Shown one piece after another: positions 14,448 to 23,382 of a stretch of DNA of 64,000 nt. The DNA comes from Ruminococcus sp. GTDB lineage: Bacteria; Bacillota; Clostridia; Oscillospirales; Acutalibacteraceae. The translations under genes were made by a program, and so were the position numbers. Positions within the stretch are counted from its first letter, which is position 1, and each line of letters opens with the position of its first letter. The notes below the pieces were generated by a model, which worked only from the letters and a program-made list of their open reading frames with translations, did no database searches and had not been told where the DNA came from. Location of the stretch: the NCBI GenBank assembly GCA_004556705.1, contig SFGA01000004.1, positions 25,856 through 89,855 of the forward strand, read 5' to 3'.

Positions 14448-16835
14448 TTATTTCAATTCCGCTATCGTAACGCCCTCTTCGCCCTCGCCGTAAATACCCG
14501 TGCGATAGGTTCTGATATTAGGATGCTTCCTCAAATGAGCTTGAACAGCCTTTCGAAGCGTTCCCGTGCCCTTGCCGTGAATTACGGTAAATTCATTGAG
14601 CCCCGAACGCAAAATGCTGTCAATAAAGCGGTCAAGCTCCATAATAGCCTCTTCCCTGTCCATACCTCTTAAATCAACGCTCGTCTTTGCGCTTTGTGTT
14701 TTAAGCTCGGTCTCTGTCGTTCTGACGGTACGGTGCTTCGACTGCTCGGTATTTTTCTTTTTCTCGCCTAAAAGCCTTAGCGTATCCTCGGGAACCTTTG
14801 TTTTGATTATGCCTGCCTGAACCTCAACATTTCCCTTTGAGTCTGCAACACTTACAACCGTTCCTTCCGTGCCGAGAGTGGTTATGCGGACATTGTCGCC
14901 TACCTTCAACGGTCTCGGAAGCTTGTAATCGCCGTCATCATCGTCATAATAGGTCTCACTCGTCAAATCGTCGATAGCGTTAAGGTGCTGCTTCATGGCA
15001 GCCTTTGCCTTTCTCGCCATCTCGGCGGCGTTTTTCTCTTTCGCCTGCTGTTTACGGAGCATATCAATCTCAAGCATAAGAGAATTTGCGGCACGCTTTG
15101 CGTTTTCGACAATTCGTTTTGCCTCGTTCTGTGCTTTTTCGATTTCCTTATCGCTCTTTTTCTGCGCTTCGTCAAGCTTTTGCTGAACAGACTCCTTCAT
15201 TTTGTCGATTTGAGCTTTAAGCTCCTCTGTTTTGCGACGCTCGTCCTCCATTTGAAGTCTTGTTTTTTCAAGGCTGTCAACAACGTCCTCAAAGCGTGTG
15301 TTTTCCTCTGAAATAAGCGTTTGAGCCGTCTCGATTATTTCATCGTTAAGGTTCAAATGTCGTGAAATCGCAAAAGCATTTGAGCGACCCGGTACGCCGA
15401 TTAAAAGCTTATATGTAGGACTCAACGTTTCAACGTCAAATTCGCAGGAAGCGTTTTCGACCCTCTCTGTTCTCAAGGCGTATTCTTTAAGCTCGGAATA
15501 GTGGGTTGTAGCGGCAATTTTTGCACCTTTTCTTCTGAGATATTCAAGCACCGAAACGGCAAGTGCCGCACCCTCAACGGGGTCTGTGCCTGCGCCAAGC
15601 TCATCTATCAAAATAAGCGACGATTCATCTGCAATCTCGGTTATCGATACGATTTTTGTCATGTGCGCAGAGAACGTGGAAAGCGACTGCTCAATACTCT
15701 GCTCCTCGCCGATATCGCAAAGAATATTTTTGAAAACGCAAAGACGTGAATTGTCATTTGCCGGAATATAAAGTCCGCACTGTGCCATAAGCGTCAAAAG
15801 TCCGAGCGTTTTAATCGAAACTGTTTTACCGCCCGTGTTGGGACCTGTAATAACAAGCGAGTCAAAATCCTCGCCGAGTCTGATATCAACGGGCACGACC
15901 TTTTGCGGATTGAGAAGCGGATGACGTGCTTTTTTCAATTCGATTATGCCCTCGTCGTTGATTATCGGCTTTGTGGCTTTCATTTTATAGCCCAGCTGTG
16001 CCTTTGAGAAAATCAAATTGAGCTCGACCGCACTCTTATAGCTTAGAATTATGCTGTCCGCAAATTCCGACGCCGCAACGGAAAGCTCCGATAAAATCCT
16101 GTCGATTTCATCCCTTTCCTTGCTCTGCAAGACCTTGATTTCATTGTTTGCCTCGACAACTGCGGCAGGCTCGATAAACACCGTTGCACCGCTTGAAGAG
16201 GTGTCGTGCACCATACCTGCAACCTGTGAGCGATGCTCGCTTTTTACGGGAACGACAAATCTGCCGTTTCGCTGTGTTACAATAGCGTCCTGCAAGCTGT
16301 TTCGGTAAACGGGAGAACGCAGCATTTTATCAAGCTGCTCTCTTATTCTCGACTCCTGCGCACGCATTTTTCTGCGTATGGTTTTAAGCTCCGACGAAGC
16401 GTTATCCGACATCTCACTTTCAGAGATAATCGCATTGTTTATCATATCCTCAAGAAATTTGTTCGGATAAAGCGAATTGAACAAATCGTCAAGCGCCGTG
16501 CTCATACCTGCCGACTTGTCGTGCCAGGAAAGTATGCCTCTTATAACCCTGAGCACCTGTGAAATATCAAGTAATTCACGCATATTAAGCACGCCGCCTG
16601 CCTGCGCACGACGGAGTGAGTTGTCAATATTCATAAGACCGCCGAAGCCGGGTGCTCCGAATTTCGCAATCAAAATATGCGCCGCTTCGGTCTTTGAAAG
16701 TAAGCTTGAAGCCTCAAAAATATCATACGACGGCGTAAGTGCCAACGCCTCCTCCCTTGCATCCTCACAAGCGGTAAGGTCTGCAAGCTGAGAAAGTATT
16801 TTCGGTAATTCAAGTGAAATGTAATCCTTTTGCAT
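14448..16835 (-). CDS. mutS2: Endonuclease MutS2
   Basis: MutS-family ATPase with a C-terminal nuclease-like Smr domain. It is implicated in suppressing homologous recombination and, more recently, in splitting collided ribosomes. The 795-residue length is normal. It has a Walker A motif GPNTGGKT at 331-338, a LIDELGAGTDPVEG Walker B/signature region, a long charged coiled coil near 515-600, and an Smr domain from about 713 with VDLRGM and HGKGTG. It starts 1 nt after... the recO stop at 16836 is immediately adjacent, so the two are co-transcribed. Confidence 0.95.
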   Translation of the reverse strand: MQKDYISLELPKILSQLADLTACEDAREEALALTPSYDIFEASSLLSKTEAAHILIAKFGAPGFGGLMNIDNSLRRAQAGGVLNMRELLDISQVLRVIRGILSWHDKSAGMSTALDDLFNSLYPNKFLEDMINNAIISESEMSDNASSELKTIRRKMRAQESRIREQLDKMLRSPVYRNSLQDAIVTQRNGRFVVPVKSEHRSQVAGMVHDTSSSGATVFIEPAAVVEANNEIKVLQSKERDEIDRILSELSVAASEFADSIILSYKSAVELNLIFSKAQLGYKMKATKPIINDEGIIELKKARHPLLNPQKVVPVDIRLGEDFDSLVITGPNTGGKTVSIKTLGLLTLMAQCGLYIPANDNSRLCVFKNILCDIGEEQSIEQSLSTFSAHMTKIVSITEIADESSLILIDELGAGTDPVEGAALAVSVLEYLRRKGAKIAATTHYSELKEYALRTERVENASCEFDVETLSPTYKLLIGVPGRSNAFAISRHLNLNDEIIETAQTLISEENTRFEDVVDSLEKTRLQMEDERRKTEELKAQIDKMKESVQQKLDEAQKKSDKEIEKAQNEAKRIVENAKRAANSLMLEIDMLRKQQAKEKNAAEMARKAKAAMKQHLNAIDDLTSETYYDDDDGDYKLPRPLKVGDNVRITTLGTEGTVVSVADSKGNVEVQAGIIKTKVPEDTLRLLGEKKKNTEQSKHRTVRTTETELKTQSAKTSVDLRGMDREEAIMELDRFIDSILRSGLNEFTVIHGKGTGTLRKAVQAHLRKHPNIRTYRTGIYGEGEEGVTIAELK

Positions 16836-17579
16836 TTATAAAGTCCTCATAGAATTGTAAAATTCAAGTGTTTTGAAATTTCTGTCCGATTTAACTTTTG
16901 TATAAATTTCTGTTATATATGAAAGCTCGGATAATTCGGAGTCGGTCATTTTGAAGCTGAAAAGCTTTTCAAGACTTGAGAAAACAATATGCCGCATTGC
17001 CGTAACAATACGCAGCGGAAGCGGAAAAAGAGCGTTTCCCGAGGCACAGTTTTCACAATAGAGAAGTCCGTGTTCAACATCAAAAAACATTGTTGGCGTT
17101 TCAAACTCTCCGCACCTCTCACACGCAACCAAATTCGGTGCATACCCCGAAAGTGACATAATCCTGAGCTCGACAATAGCCTTTAGCTGCTGTGCAGGCT
17201 TTTTGTCGTGAGCCAGCATATAAAGAGCGTTCAGCATAAGGCGCAAATAATCGGTAGCCTGCTCATCCTGCGGCGACAGCTCACACGCAAGTTCGGCAAA
17301 ATACTGTGCAAGAGCAAGCTTTTCAATATCGCTTCTCAACTCAAAAAACATTTCGATACTCTGCGCCTCGTCAATTATGTAGCTGTCCTTTCCCGAATAA
17401 AAGGAAAGCTGCGAATAGCAGAATTGACCTGTGGTGGAATGTTTTTTGCTTTTAATGCTCTTTGCCCCTCTGACGAAAGCCTTTACGATACCCATATCCT
17501 CCGTCAGCACCGTAACAAGCTTGTCCCGTTCACCGATATTCTGTTCTCTGAGGATAAGACCCTTTGTGTTGTACCTCAT
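16836..17579 (-). CDS. recO: DNA repair protein RecO
   Basis: Mediator that loads RecA onto SSB-coated DNA in the RecFOR pathway. The 247-residue protein has an N-terminal OB fold beginning RYNTKGLILREQNIGERDKLVTVL. Its four-Cys zinc finger is CERCGEF...LLYCENC. Its start codon lies inside the yqzL reading frame (50-nt overlap), which implies translational coupling. mutS2 starts directly after it. Confidence 0.95.
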   Translation of the reverse strand: MRYNTKGLILREQNIGERDKLVTVLTEDMGIVKAFVRGAKSIKSKKHSTTGQFCYSQLSFYSGKDSYIIDEAQSIEMFFELRSDIEKLALAQYFAELACELSPQDEQATDYLRLMLNALYMLAHDKKPAQQLKAIVELRIMSLSGYAPNLVACERCGEFETPTMFFDVEHGLLYCENCASGNALFPLPLRIVTAMRHIVFSSLEKLFSFKMTDSELSELSYITEIYTKVKSDRNFKTLEFYNSMRTL

Positions 17580-17685
17580 TTTTTGCTTCCTCGGTTTTCT
17601 CTTCCTGTTTTATTGCGTTATATTTTATATAATCGTCAATTTTTCCGCTTTTGTAAAAAACGTACCAAAAATCCTCGCTTTTCAT
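17530..17685 (-). CDS. yqzL: YqzL-family small protein
   Basis: A 51-residue protein (DFWYVFYKSGKIDDYIKYNA at its core, residues 5-24) matching the YqzL family, a tiny protein of unknown function encoded between era and recO in Bacilli and Clostridia. It has the ribosome binding site AAGGCGG 7 nt before the ATG at 17685. The last 50 nt overlap the start of recO in another frame. The ribosome binding site is inside the 3' arm of a 12-bp hairpin. Family membership rests on sequence pattern and position. Confidence 0.85.
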   Translation of the reverse strand: MKSEDFWYVFYKSGKIDDYIKYNAIKQEEKTEEAKNEVQHKGSYPQRTEYR

Positions 17686-17692
17686 AACAATA

Positions 17693-17736
17693 CCGCCTTA
17701 AAAGATTTATATAATTAACTTAACCTTTTAAGACGG
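17693..17736 (-). promoter_or_regulatory. Leader hairpin sequestering the yqzL-recO ribosome binding site
   Basis: On the minus strand CCGTCTTAAAAG (17725-17736) pairs over all 12 positions, with one U-G, with CTTTTAAGGCGG (17693-17704). The AAGGCGG Shine-Dalgarno of yqzL is wholly inside the 3' arm. The loop is 20 nt and AT-rich. Confidence 0.6.
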
Positions 17737-17747
17737 CTGTATTACTG

Positions 17748-18650
17748 TTAATCTAAACCAAAATTGTGAATAATTCCTTCTCTGTTTCGCCAATCCTCTT
17801 TTACTTTTACCCAGCATTGAAGATTTACCTTTATATCAAAGAAGTTTTCAATATCCTGACGTGCATAGGTAGATATTTTTTTGAGCATTTGACCGCCTTT
17901 GCCGATAATAATTCCCTTATGGCTTTCACGCTCGCAATATATTGTCGCTTCGACATCCATAATACTGCCGTCGTCACGCTCTCTCATTCTTTCGATTGCA
18001 ACCGCTGTACCGTGAGGAATTTCCTTATCCAAAAGACGAAGCATTTTTTCCCTGATAATTTCAGCGACAAGCACTCTTTCGGGCTGATCCGTCAAGGTGT
18101 CGTCGGGGAAAAAGTGGATGCTCTCGACCGACAATTCTTTTAATTCGTCAAGCAAGGCGTCAAGTCCGTCGCCCGACTGTGCGCTGACGGGAACAATCGC
18201 TTTGAAATCATAAAGAGCCGACAGCTCGGCAAGCTTTTTCATAAGCTCGGTTTTGTCCTTGAGCATATCGATTTTATTGATTGCAAGCACAACCGTCATT
18301 TTTTCGCTCTTAAACTTCTTTATAAGTTCAAGCTCCGCCGTGTTGAGCTTTTCGTCATTTGCGTCAACCACAAAAAGACACGAGTCAACGCCCGATATGC
18401 TGTCGCTTACAGCCTGTACCATTTTTTCGCCGAGCTTGTTTTTCGGCTTATGAAAACCTGGGGTATCGGTAAATACAAGTTGAATATTGTCCTCAGTTGT
18501 CAAAACGCCCATTATTCTTGTTCTTGTAGTCTGCGGCTTTGACGAAACAATGGCAATTTTACTGCCTATAAGTTTGTTAAGAATTGAAGATTTGCCGACA
18601 TTTGCCTTGCCGACAATGGCGATAAACGCCGTTTTTGATGTATTGTTCAT
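17748..18650 (-). CDS. era: GTPase Era
   Basis: Ras-like GTPase that binds the 3' end of 16S rRNA during 30S maturation. The 300-residue protein has G1 GKANVGKS at 14-21, G3 DTPGFHKP and G4 NKID. Its C-terminal type II KH domain has the GKGGQMLKKI loop. It sits in the classical phoH-ybeY-dgkA-era order, 12 nt upstream of the dgkA stop in transcription terms. Confidence 0.97.
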   Translation of the reverse strand: MNNTSKTAFIAIVGKANVGKSSILNKLIGSKIAIVSSKPQTTRTRIMGVLTTEDNIQLVFTDTPGFHKPKNKLGEKMVQAVSDSISGVDSCLFVVDANDEKLNTAELELIKKFKSEKMTVVLAINKIDMLKDKTELMKKLAELSALYDFKAIVPVSAQSGDGLDALLDELKELSVESIHFFPDDTLTDQPERVLVAEIIREKMLRLLDKEIPHGTAVAIERMRERDDGSIMDVEATIYCERESHKGIIIGKGGQMLKKISTYARQDIENFFDIKVNLQCWVKVKEDWRNREGIIHNFGLD

Positions 18651-18662
18651 TTAATATTTCCT

Positions 18663-19142
18663 TTATTTTTTATCCTTTGAAGCCTTACCGAAGCCCTTGA
18701 ATATAAACACCGTTGCAAGGATTATTGATAATATGAAAACAACAAGCATAACGGGATTTTCACGGTAATATAAGAACATTTGCGAAAATGCTTCGGGCTG
18801 ACCGAGTATCGCTATTCCCGTTGCCACCGCAAAAATCGCACATACAAGCACCGCACCTGCCGCCGTGTCCTTTGCAACTTTGCCGTTTTCGGTATACTCC
18901 TCACTCGCAAGGTCAACCGTTCGTTCAACCGCCGTGTTTATAAGCTCTGCCGCCACGACCGCCATATTCGCAAGGAAAATTACAGCTAATTGAGTTCTTG
19001 TAATTTCAAAGAAATCATAGACGAAAAGAAAAGAATACATATATATCATACATACAAAATGTATTCGCATATTTCTTTCGTATCTCAACGCCTCAAAAAT
19101 CCCCGAAAAAGCATAGCCGAAGCTCTTTATAAGACTTTTCAT
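18663..19142 (-). CDS. dgkA: Diacylglycerol/undecaprenol kinase family protein
   Basis: Integral membrane kinase. In Firmicutes this family phosphorylates undecaprenol to recycle the cell-wall lipid carrier. It is 159 residues long with four predicted membrane segments, the last being a C-terminal extra helix (MLVVFILSIILATVFIFKGF). The conserved active-site segment AAELINTAVERTVDL is at about 83-97, followed by KVAKDTAAGAVL. It is located between ybeY and era, as is usual. Confidence 0.93.
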   Translation of the reverse strand: MKSLIKSFGYAFSGIFEALRYERNMRIHFVCMIYMYSFLFVYDFFEITRTQLAVIFLANMAVVAAELINTAVERTVDLASEEYTENGKVAKDTAAGAVLVCAIFAVATGIAILGQPEAFSQMFLYYRENPVMLVVFILSIILATVFIFKGFGKASKDKK

Positions 19143-19145
19143 CGC

Positions 19146-19652
19146 TTATTCCTCGTCGAGATAATAGCTTCCGTTTCTTTTAAGACCGAGCTGTGTGAGA
19201 ACGCTCTCTTCCTTTTCACGCATACGAACAGCCTCAAGTCCGCCATTCTCATGGTCATATCCCAAAAGGTGCAAAAGTGAATGTACCGTCAAAAATGCAA
19301 TTTCCCTCTGAAGCGGATGACCGTATTCCTCAGCCTGCGCAAAAGCCTTTTCAATGGAAATGACTATATCGCCGAGCATCTTTGCGCCTGTGTCATGGTT
19401 TATGTCGTAAACACCGTTTTCGCCGAGTGGGAATGAAAGAACGTCTGTCTCCCTGTCTATGTTTCTATGTTCAAGATTGAGTTTGTGAATTTGCTCGTTA
19501 TTAACAAATGTTACGCTGATTTCAGCCGAGCCTTCAAAATTTTCCTGTCTGAGCACGGCATTGCAACAACGGCGCACAAGCATACGCACACCCGTCGGGA
19601 TTTTAATATCCTTTTGATCGTTTGAAATAATTACTTTAATCTTATCCGTCAT
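19146..19652 (-). CDS. ybeY: Endoribonuclease YbeY (rRNA maturation factor)
   Basis: Zinc-dependent RNase involved in 16S rRNA 3'-end maturation and ribosome quality control. The 168-residue protein has the metal-binding signature HSLLHLLGYDH with H124, H128 and H134, and the upstream TDVLSFPLG motif. The start overlaps the phoH stop by 4 nt, and dgkA follows after 3 nt. Confidence 0.96.
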   Translation of the reverse strand: MTDKIKVIISNDQKDIKIPTGVRMLVRRCCNAVLRQENFEGSAEISVTFVNNEQIHKLNLEHRNIDRETDVLSFPLGENGVYDINHDTGAKMLGDIVISIEKAFAQAEEYGHPLQREIAFLTVHSLLHLLGYDHENGGLEAVRMREKEESVLTQLGLKRNGSYYLDEE

Positions 19653-20608
19653 TTTCTCTTCTCCTCACTTTTTTCATAAGCCTTGATTATATCCTGTACC
19701 AATTTATGCCTTACGACATCCTTTTCGTTAAATTCATTGATTGCAATACCGGGAATGTTTTTCAAAATCCGCATTGCCTGTGTAAGTCCCGATTTTTTAC
19801 CGTCAGGCAAGTCAATCTGCGTTATATCGCCTGTGACAACCATCTTTGAATTAAAGCCGAGACGGGTTAAAAACATTTTCATCTGCTCTTTGGTCGTGTT
19901 CTGCGCCTCATCAAGAATTATAAAGCTGTCATCAAGCGTTCTGCCTCGCATATAAGCAAGCGGTGCTACCTCAATGCTTCCCCTCTCCTGATATTTCTGA
20001 AAAGACTCTGCGCCGAGCATATCAAAAAGAGCGTCATACAAGGGACGTAAATACGGGTCAACCTTTTGCTGCAAATCGCCCGGAAGGAAACCCAGCTTTT
20101 CGCCTGCCTCAACAGCAGGTCTTGTAAGAATTATTCTGTTTACCTCTTTCGCACGAAAAGCCGTAACAGCCATTGCAACCGCAAGGTAAGTCTTTCCCGT
20201 GCCGGCAGGTCCTGCTCCGAGAACAATCGTGTTGTTTCTTATCGCCTCGATATATTTTTTCTGACCGAGAGTTTTAGGCTTTACAGGTTTGCCCTTTGAG
20301 GTGACGCAAACGCAATCGCCCGTCATCTCGGAAAGTTTTTCCTCGGAGTCGTCCTTTACAAGCGATATAACATAGCGAACATTTTGGTCTGAAAGCGACT
20401 CGCCCTTATTTATAAGCATAAGAAGTCCCTTAACGGCTCTTGACGCTTTATCTACATTTTCCGCTTCGCCCGTAATTTTAAGCTCCGAGCCCCTGTTTAT
20501 AACGCTTACGCCGAACTCCTTTTCAATAAGCTTGATATTCTCGTCAAAGCTGCCGAAAAGGCTGACGGCATGTTCCATTCTGTCAACATTGATTATCTGC
20601 TCGAACAC
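19649..20608 (-). CDS. phoH: PhoH family ATPase
   Basis: Cytoplasmic ATPase with a PhoH domain, thought to act in RNA metabolism. An N-terminal KH-like domain (residues 1-70) is followed by Walker A GPAGTGKT at 133-140 and Walker B FIILDEAQNTT. The start is the GTG at 20608, supported by AAGGTGG about 8 nt upstream. It forms the head of the phoH-ybeY-dgkA-era-yqzL-recO-mutS2 series, with its own promoter inside the end of yqfD. Confidence 0.95.
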   Translation of the reverse strand: MFEQIINVDRMEHAVSLFGSFDENIKLIEKEFGVSVINRGSELKITGEAENVDKASRAVKGLLMLINKGESLSDQNVRYVISLVKDDSEEKLSEMTGDCVCVTSKGKPVKPKTLGQKKYIEAIRNNTIVLGAGPAGTGKTYLAVAMAVTAFRAKEVNRIILTRPAVEAGEKLGFLPGDLQQKVDPYLRPLYDALFDMLGAESFQKYQERGSIEVAPLAYMRGRTLDDSFIILDEAQNTTKEQMKMFLTRLGFNSKMVVTGDITQIDLPDGKKSGLTQAMRILKNIPGIAINEFNEKDVVRHKLVQDIIKAYEKSEEKRK

Positions 20609-20648
20609 CGAACGACCACCTTTTGAAAAATCTATTTATATTTAATAT

Positions 20649-20678
20649 ATTTTACCACAATGTATTATCATTTTTCAA
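20649..20678 (-). promoter_or_regulatory. Promoter of the phoH operon
   Basis: Minus strand TTGAAA (20673-20678), 18-bp spacer, TAAAAT (20649-20654) preceded by TGG (extended -10). It overlaps the 3' end of yqfD. Confidence 0.6.
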
Positions 20679-21834
20679 CAAAAATTTCAAGTCTTTTGCC
20701 TATTTCTTTCTTGCACTCATAGTTTCCGCTGAACAGCGGCTCTCCGTTTACAAAATCGAACGAAAAATCCGAGGAAAGTATCTGTTCACTATCCAAATAC
20801 ATAGCTCTGTAAGAGCAAGCATAAAGGTATGCCGAATAAACCTTTTTGTACTCTTCGGGAAAAGCCTCGCAAGGCTCGGAATAATAAACTCTTTTTGTGA
20901 TTTTTCCGAGAGGCAGGCTCATATCTCCGTTTGCCACAAAGCTTTTTTCGGTGTAAACGTTATCTTCCCCCACACCGATACCAAGCGGAATTTTAAGCCC
21001 GAATATAAACAGTGAATTCTGCTCCGACAGCTTTGAAAGCCTTGAAAATTGTCCGTCGTTACAGGAAGCGTTGATTTCATTTTTCACACGGGCGTGAACT
21101 TTACCCCTCGCCGCTTTCAGATTATAGGTCTTGTCGAGATTTTCGGTAATTCCCGAAATAAGCAAATCGCCTTTAAGCACCGCATCGCCCGAACGCACTT
21201 CGGCAACTCCGACCGTCGCTTCAATCCCCATTATCGTTCCGTCCTGTGAGGCGACTATATTGCACGGTGTCGTGCTGTCGGGAAATTCGGGTGCCTCGCT
21301 CAATTCGCTTACGACAATTTCAACCCTTGAGCCCTTTATATTTACGCTCGCCCACGCAATCTTAGGCAACAGCTTTTTAGCCTCATACGCCGCTTCCGAC
21401 GGAGAAATTGCCGACCGTCTTGCACCCACTTTTACGCCGACTGCTTCAAACGCATCTAAAATCTGTTCATCGGAAAGCGTTTTGTTGCCCGAAACCGACA
21501 CGCTCCATATCATTGTCGAGAGAAAGGAAACCGTGATTACCGCCGTCATAAAGCCTGCAAGCAAGCCGATTCTTCGCCTGTTTTTATGAATGAAAAACGG
21601 AAGTCCGTGCTTTTTTGTTATCCTCACACGAACGCCCGAATTTTTTGCGGAAGCTTTTATAGACTTGTACCCGTTAACCGTTGTATCGGCTGTTATACTG
21701 TCCTTACTCTTTTTCATATTCCAAAGCGGTATTTTATTCATGGTACAGAGGTTTACAAAGCGTTCGGGGAAGCCTCCGTAAGCGGTAAAGGTTACAAAAC
21801 CCAATAAAAATCGTATTAGCCTTATTATCAGCAT
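20668..21834 (-). CDS. yqfD: Sporulation protein YqfD
   Basis: Membrane-anchored protein required for efficient sporulation, SigE-regulated in Bacillus. It has a short N-terminal hydrophobic segment (LIIRLIRFLLGFVTFTAYG) and a central transmembrane helix near 90-110 (IGLLAGFMTAVITVSFLSTMIW). The C-terminal extracellular part starts with a FtsQ/POTRA-like domain (SGNKTLSDEQILDAFEAVGVKVG). The ATG at 21834, with GTGAGGGA before it, is preferred over an in-frame start at 21855 that would overlap yqfC. The protein has 388 residues, as in relatives. Confidence 0.93.
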   Translation of the reverse strand: MLIIRLIRFLLGFVTFTAYGGFPERFVNLCTMNKIPLWNMKKSKDSITADTTVNGYKSIKASAKNSGVRVRITKKHGLPFFIHKNRRRIGLLAGFMTAVITVSFLSTMIWSVSVSGNKTLSDEQILDAFEAVGVKVGARRSAISPSEAAYEAKKLLPKIAWASVNIKGSRVEIVVSELSEAPEFPDSTTPCNIVASQDGTIMGIEATVGVAEVRSGDAVLKGDLLISGITENLDKTYNLKAARGKVHARVKNEINASCNDGQFSRLSKLSEQNSLFIFGLKIPLGIGVGEDNVYTEKSFVANGDMSLPLGKITKRVYYSEPCEAFPEEYKKVYSAYLYACSYRAMYLDSEQILSSDFSFDFVNGEPLFSGNYECKKEIGKRLEIFVEK

Positions 21835-21838
21835 TCCC

Positions 21839-22147
21839 TCACCCCTGACTTTCAAATTCCACGCTTAAAATATTTCCGCTGATAACCGTTTGTATCTCGG
21901 AATACGCTTTAATTTCCATATTGTCTCCGACAAAGGTTATAATGAGCTTGCCTGCGTTTAATCGCACCTTATCCTGCGTGTATTCGAGTATTCCACGGCA
22001 TCCGTCAACGGATATTTCCCTGTTCCCCTCCGCTTCGATGTGCGGTAAATTTGAAGTTAATATTTCAGGTATATCCAAAGCAGTTTTGAGCTTTTCGCCT
22101 GCAATGCTTTTTCGCTTTTCTCGTGATTTTTTTCCGCTTGAACTCAT
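21839..22147 (-). CDS. yqfC: Sporulation protein YqfC
   Basis: Small 102-residue protein paired with YqfD in spore formers. It has a Lys/Arg-rich N-terminus (SGKKSREKRKS) and the family segments NREISVDGCRGILEY and VRLNAGKLIITFVG near residues 42-78. A GAGGTGAGC ribosome binding site precedes the ATG at 22147. It is directly followed by yqfD and divergent from ylbJ across a 69-nt intergenic region. Confidence 0.92.
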   Translation of the reverse strand: MSSSGKKSREKRKSIAGEKLKTALDIPEILTSNLPHIEAEGNREISVDGCRGILEYTQDKVRLNAGKLIITFVGDNMEIKAYSEIQTVISGNILSVEFESQG

Positions 22148-22160
22148 TTGCTCACCTCGC

Positions 22161-22189
22161 TCATATATCTATATGACAAAGCATATAAT
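22161..22189 (+). promoter_or_regulatory. SigE-like promoter upstream of ylbJ
   Basis: TCATATA (22161-22167), 14-bp spacer, CATATAAT (22182-22189). This resembles the SigE consensus (-35 ATA-rich ending ATATT, -10 CATACAAT). The start site would be about 20 nt before the ylbJ ATG at 22217. ylbJ and yqfCD are SigE-dependent in Bacillus. Confidence 0.5.
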
Positions 22190-22216
22190 TTGATACCATA
22201 AAGAGAGTGTGATGAT

Positions 22217-23296
22217 ATGGAAAAAATGAAATCCCATATAGGCAACCTGATTTTAATAATTTTTTCGTTAGGTGCATGCTTCTGCCTTTTTTCAAAATCG
22301 CAGGTCTGTGCCTCGGGAATAAAAGAGGGTATGCTTCTGTGCGTCGATAGCGTTATACCGACGCTTTTTCCGTTTATGATAATTTCGCAATTCATCGTAA
22401 AATCGGGAATATGCGATTTGTTCGGCAAAATTCTCGGCAGAATTACGGTTAAGCTCTTTCGCCTGCCCCCTGTCGCCTCAAGCGTGATTTTGATGTCGCT
22501 CATAGGCGGTTATCCTATCGGCGCAAAAATGACCTATGAATTGCTGTGTGAGGGTAAAATATCGCAAAAAGCGGCTCAAAAATTAGACCTTTTCTGCATT
22601 AACGCAGGACCTGCCTTTATAATCAATACCGTCGGAACAATGCTTTTGGGCAGCACCCGTGCAGGCGTTATTCTCTACTGCTCGGTCGCTCTTTCCTCTG
22701 TTATAATAGGGATTTTAACAAGGTTTATTGATGCGGAAAAGGTTTACGAATACAAAAAAGAGTCGCCTGTAATTCTCAAAAATCCCATTGAAGCGTTTTC
22801 GTTTTCCGTTACAGACAGCGTAAAGGCTATGATTTCCGTTTGCAGCTGGATTGTAATTTTTAATTACTTGATTAAATACATTTGCTCTTTCTCATTAAAC
22901 GGATATACAGTTGCGTTATCGAGTATTCTTGAGGTTACAAGCGGAATTAAAATGTCTCTGAATCTACTGCCCGTACCTGCATTTGCGGCGATAATCTCCT
23001 TTGGCGGTCTGTCTGTTCACTGTCAAATTTACTCTTATGTATCACGAACGGGGCTGTCGGCAAAGCTGTTTTACACAGCAAGGGTGTTATGCTCTGCGGT
23101 AACGGCTCTAATCTGCTCGATAATTCTCAAATTCATTCCGTGCGAAATTGAAGTGTTTGCAAATGTTTCAAAGCCGTCATTTGAGGCATATTCCGTGTCG
23201 CTCCCTACCGCCTGCGCTCTGCTTTTGATGTGCTCTGTTTTGATTTTTGAACTTGACAACGAAAGGAAATCAAAAAGAGAAATTCATACTCGATAG
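22217..23296 (+). CDS. ylbJ: Sporulation integral membrane protein YlbJ
   Basis: Polytopic membrane protein of 359 residues with Gate/nucleoside-recognition domains. The duplicated signature is seen as VIPTLFPFMIISQFIVKSG (about residues 47-65) and again in the second half. It also has the conserved LIGGYPIGAK and CINAGPAFIINTVG segments. In Bacillus YlbJ is made in the mother cell under SigE and is needed for spore cortex formation. It is divergent from yqfC, and the spore-related pair probably share an intergenic control region. Confidence 0.93.
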   Translation: MEKMKSHIGNLILIIFSLGACFCLFSKSQVCASGIKEGMLLCVDSVIPTLFPFMIISQFIVKSGICDLFGKILGRITVKLFRLPPVASSVILMSLIGGYPIGAKMTYELLCEGKISQKAAQKLDLFCINAGPAFIINTVGTMLLGSTRAGVILYCSVALSSVIIGILTRFIDAEKVYEYKKESPVILKNPIEAFSFSVTDSVKAMISVCSWIVIFNYLIKYICSFSLNGYTVALSSILEVTSGIKMSLNLLPVPAFAAIISFGGLSVHCQIYSYVSRTGLSAKLFYTARVLCSAVTALICSIILKFIPCEIEVFANVSKPSFEAYSVSLPTACALLLMCSVLIFELDNERKSKREIHTR

Positions 23297-23302
23297 AAAA
23301 CT

Positions 23303-23331
23303 TTGAATTTATCAAAAGTTTGTGGTATAAT
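23303..23331 (+). promoter_or_regulatory. SigA-type promoter of the small Cys protein gene
   Basis: TTGAAT (23303-23308), 17-bp spacer, TATAAT (23326-23331) with TGG before the -10. Confidence 0.75.
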
Positions 23332-23382
23332 TAAAAACAACATATCAAATGAGAGATTTTATCCACAATAGGATGTGAAAAA

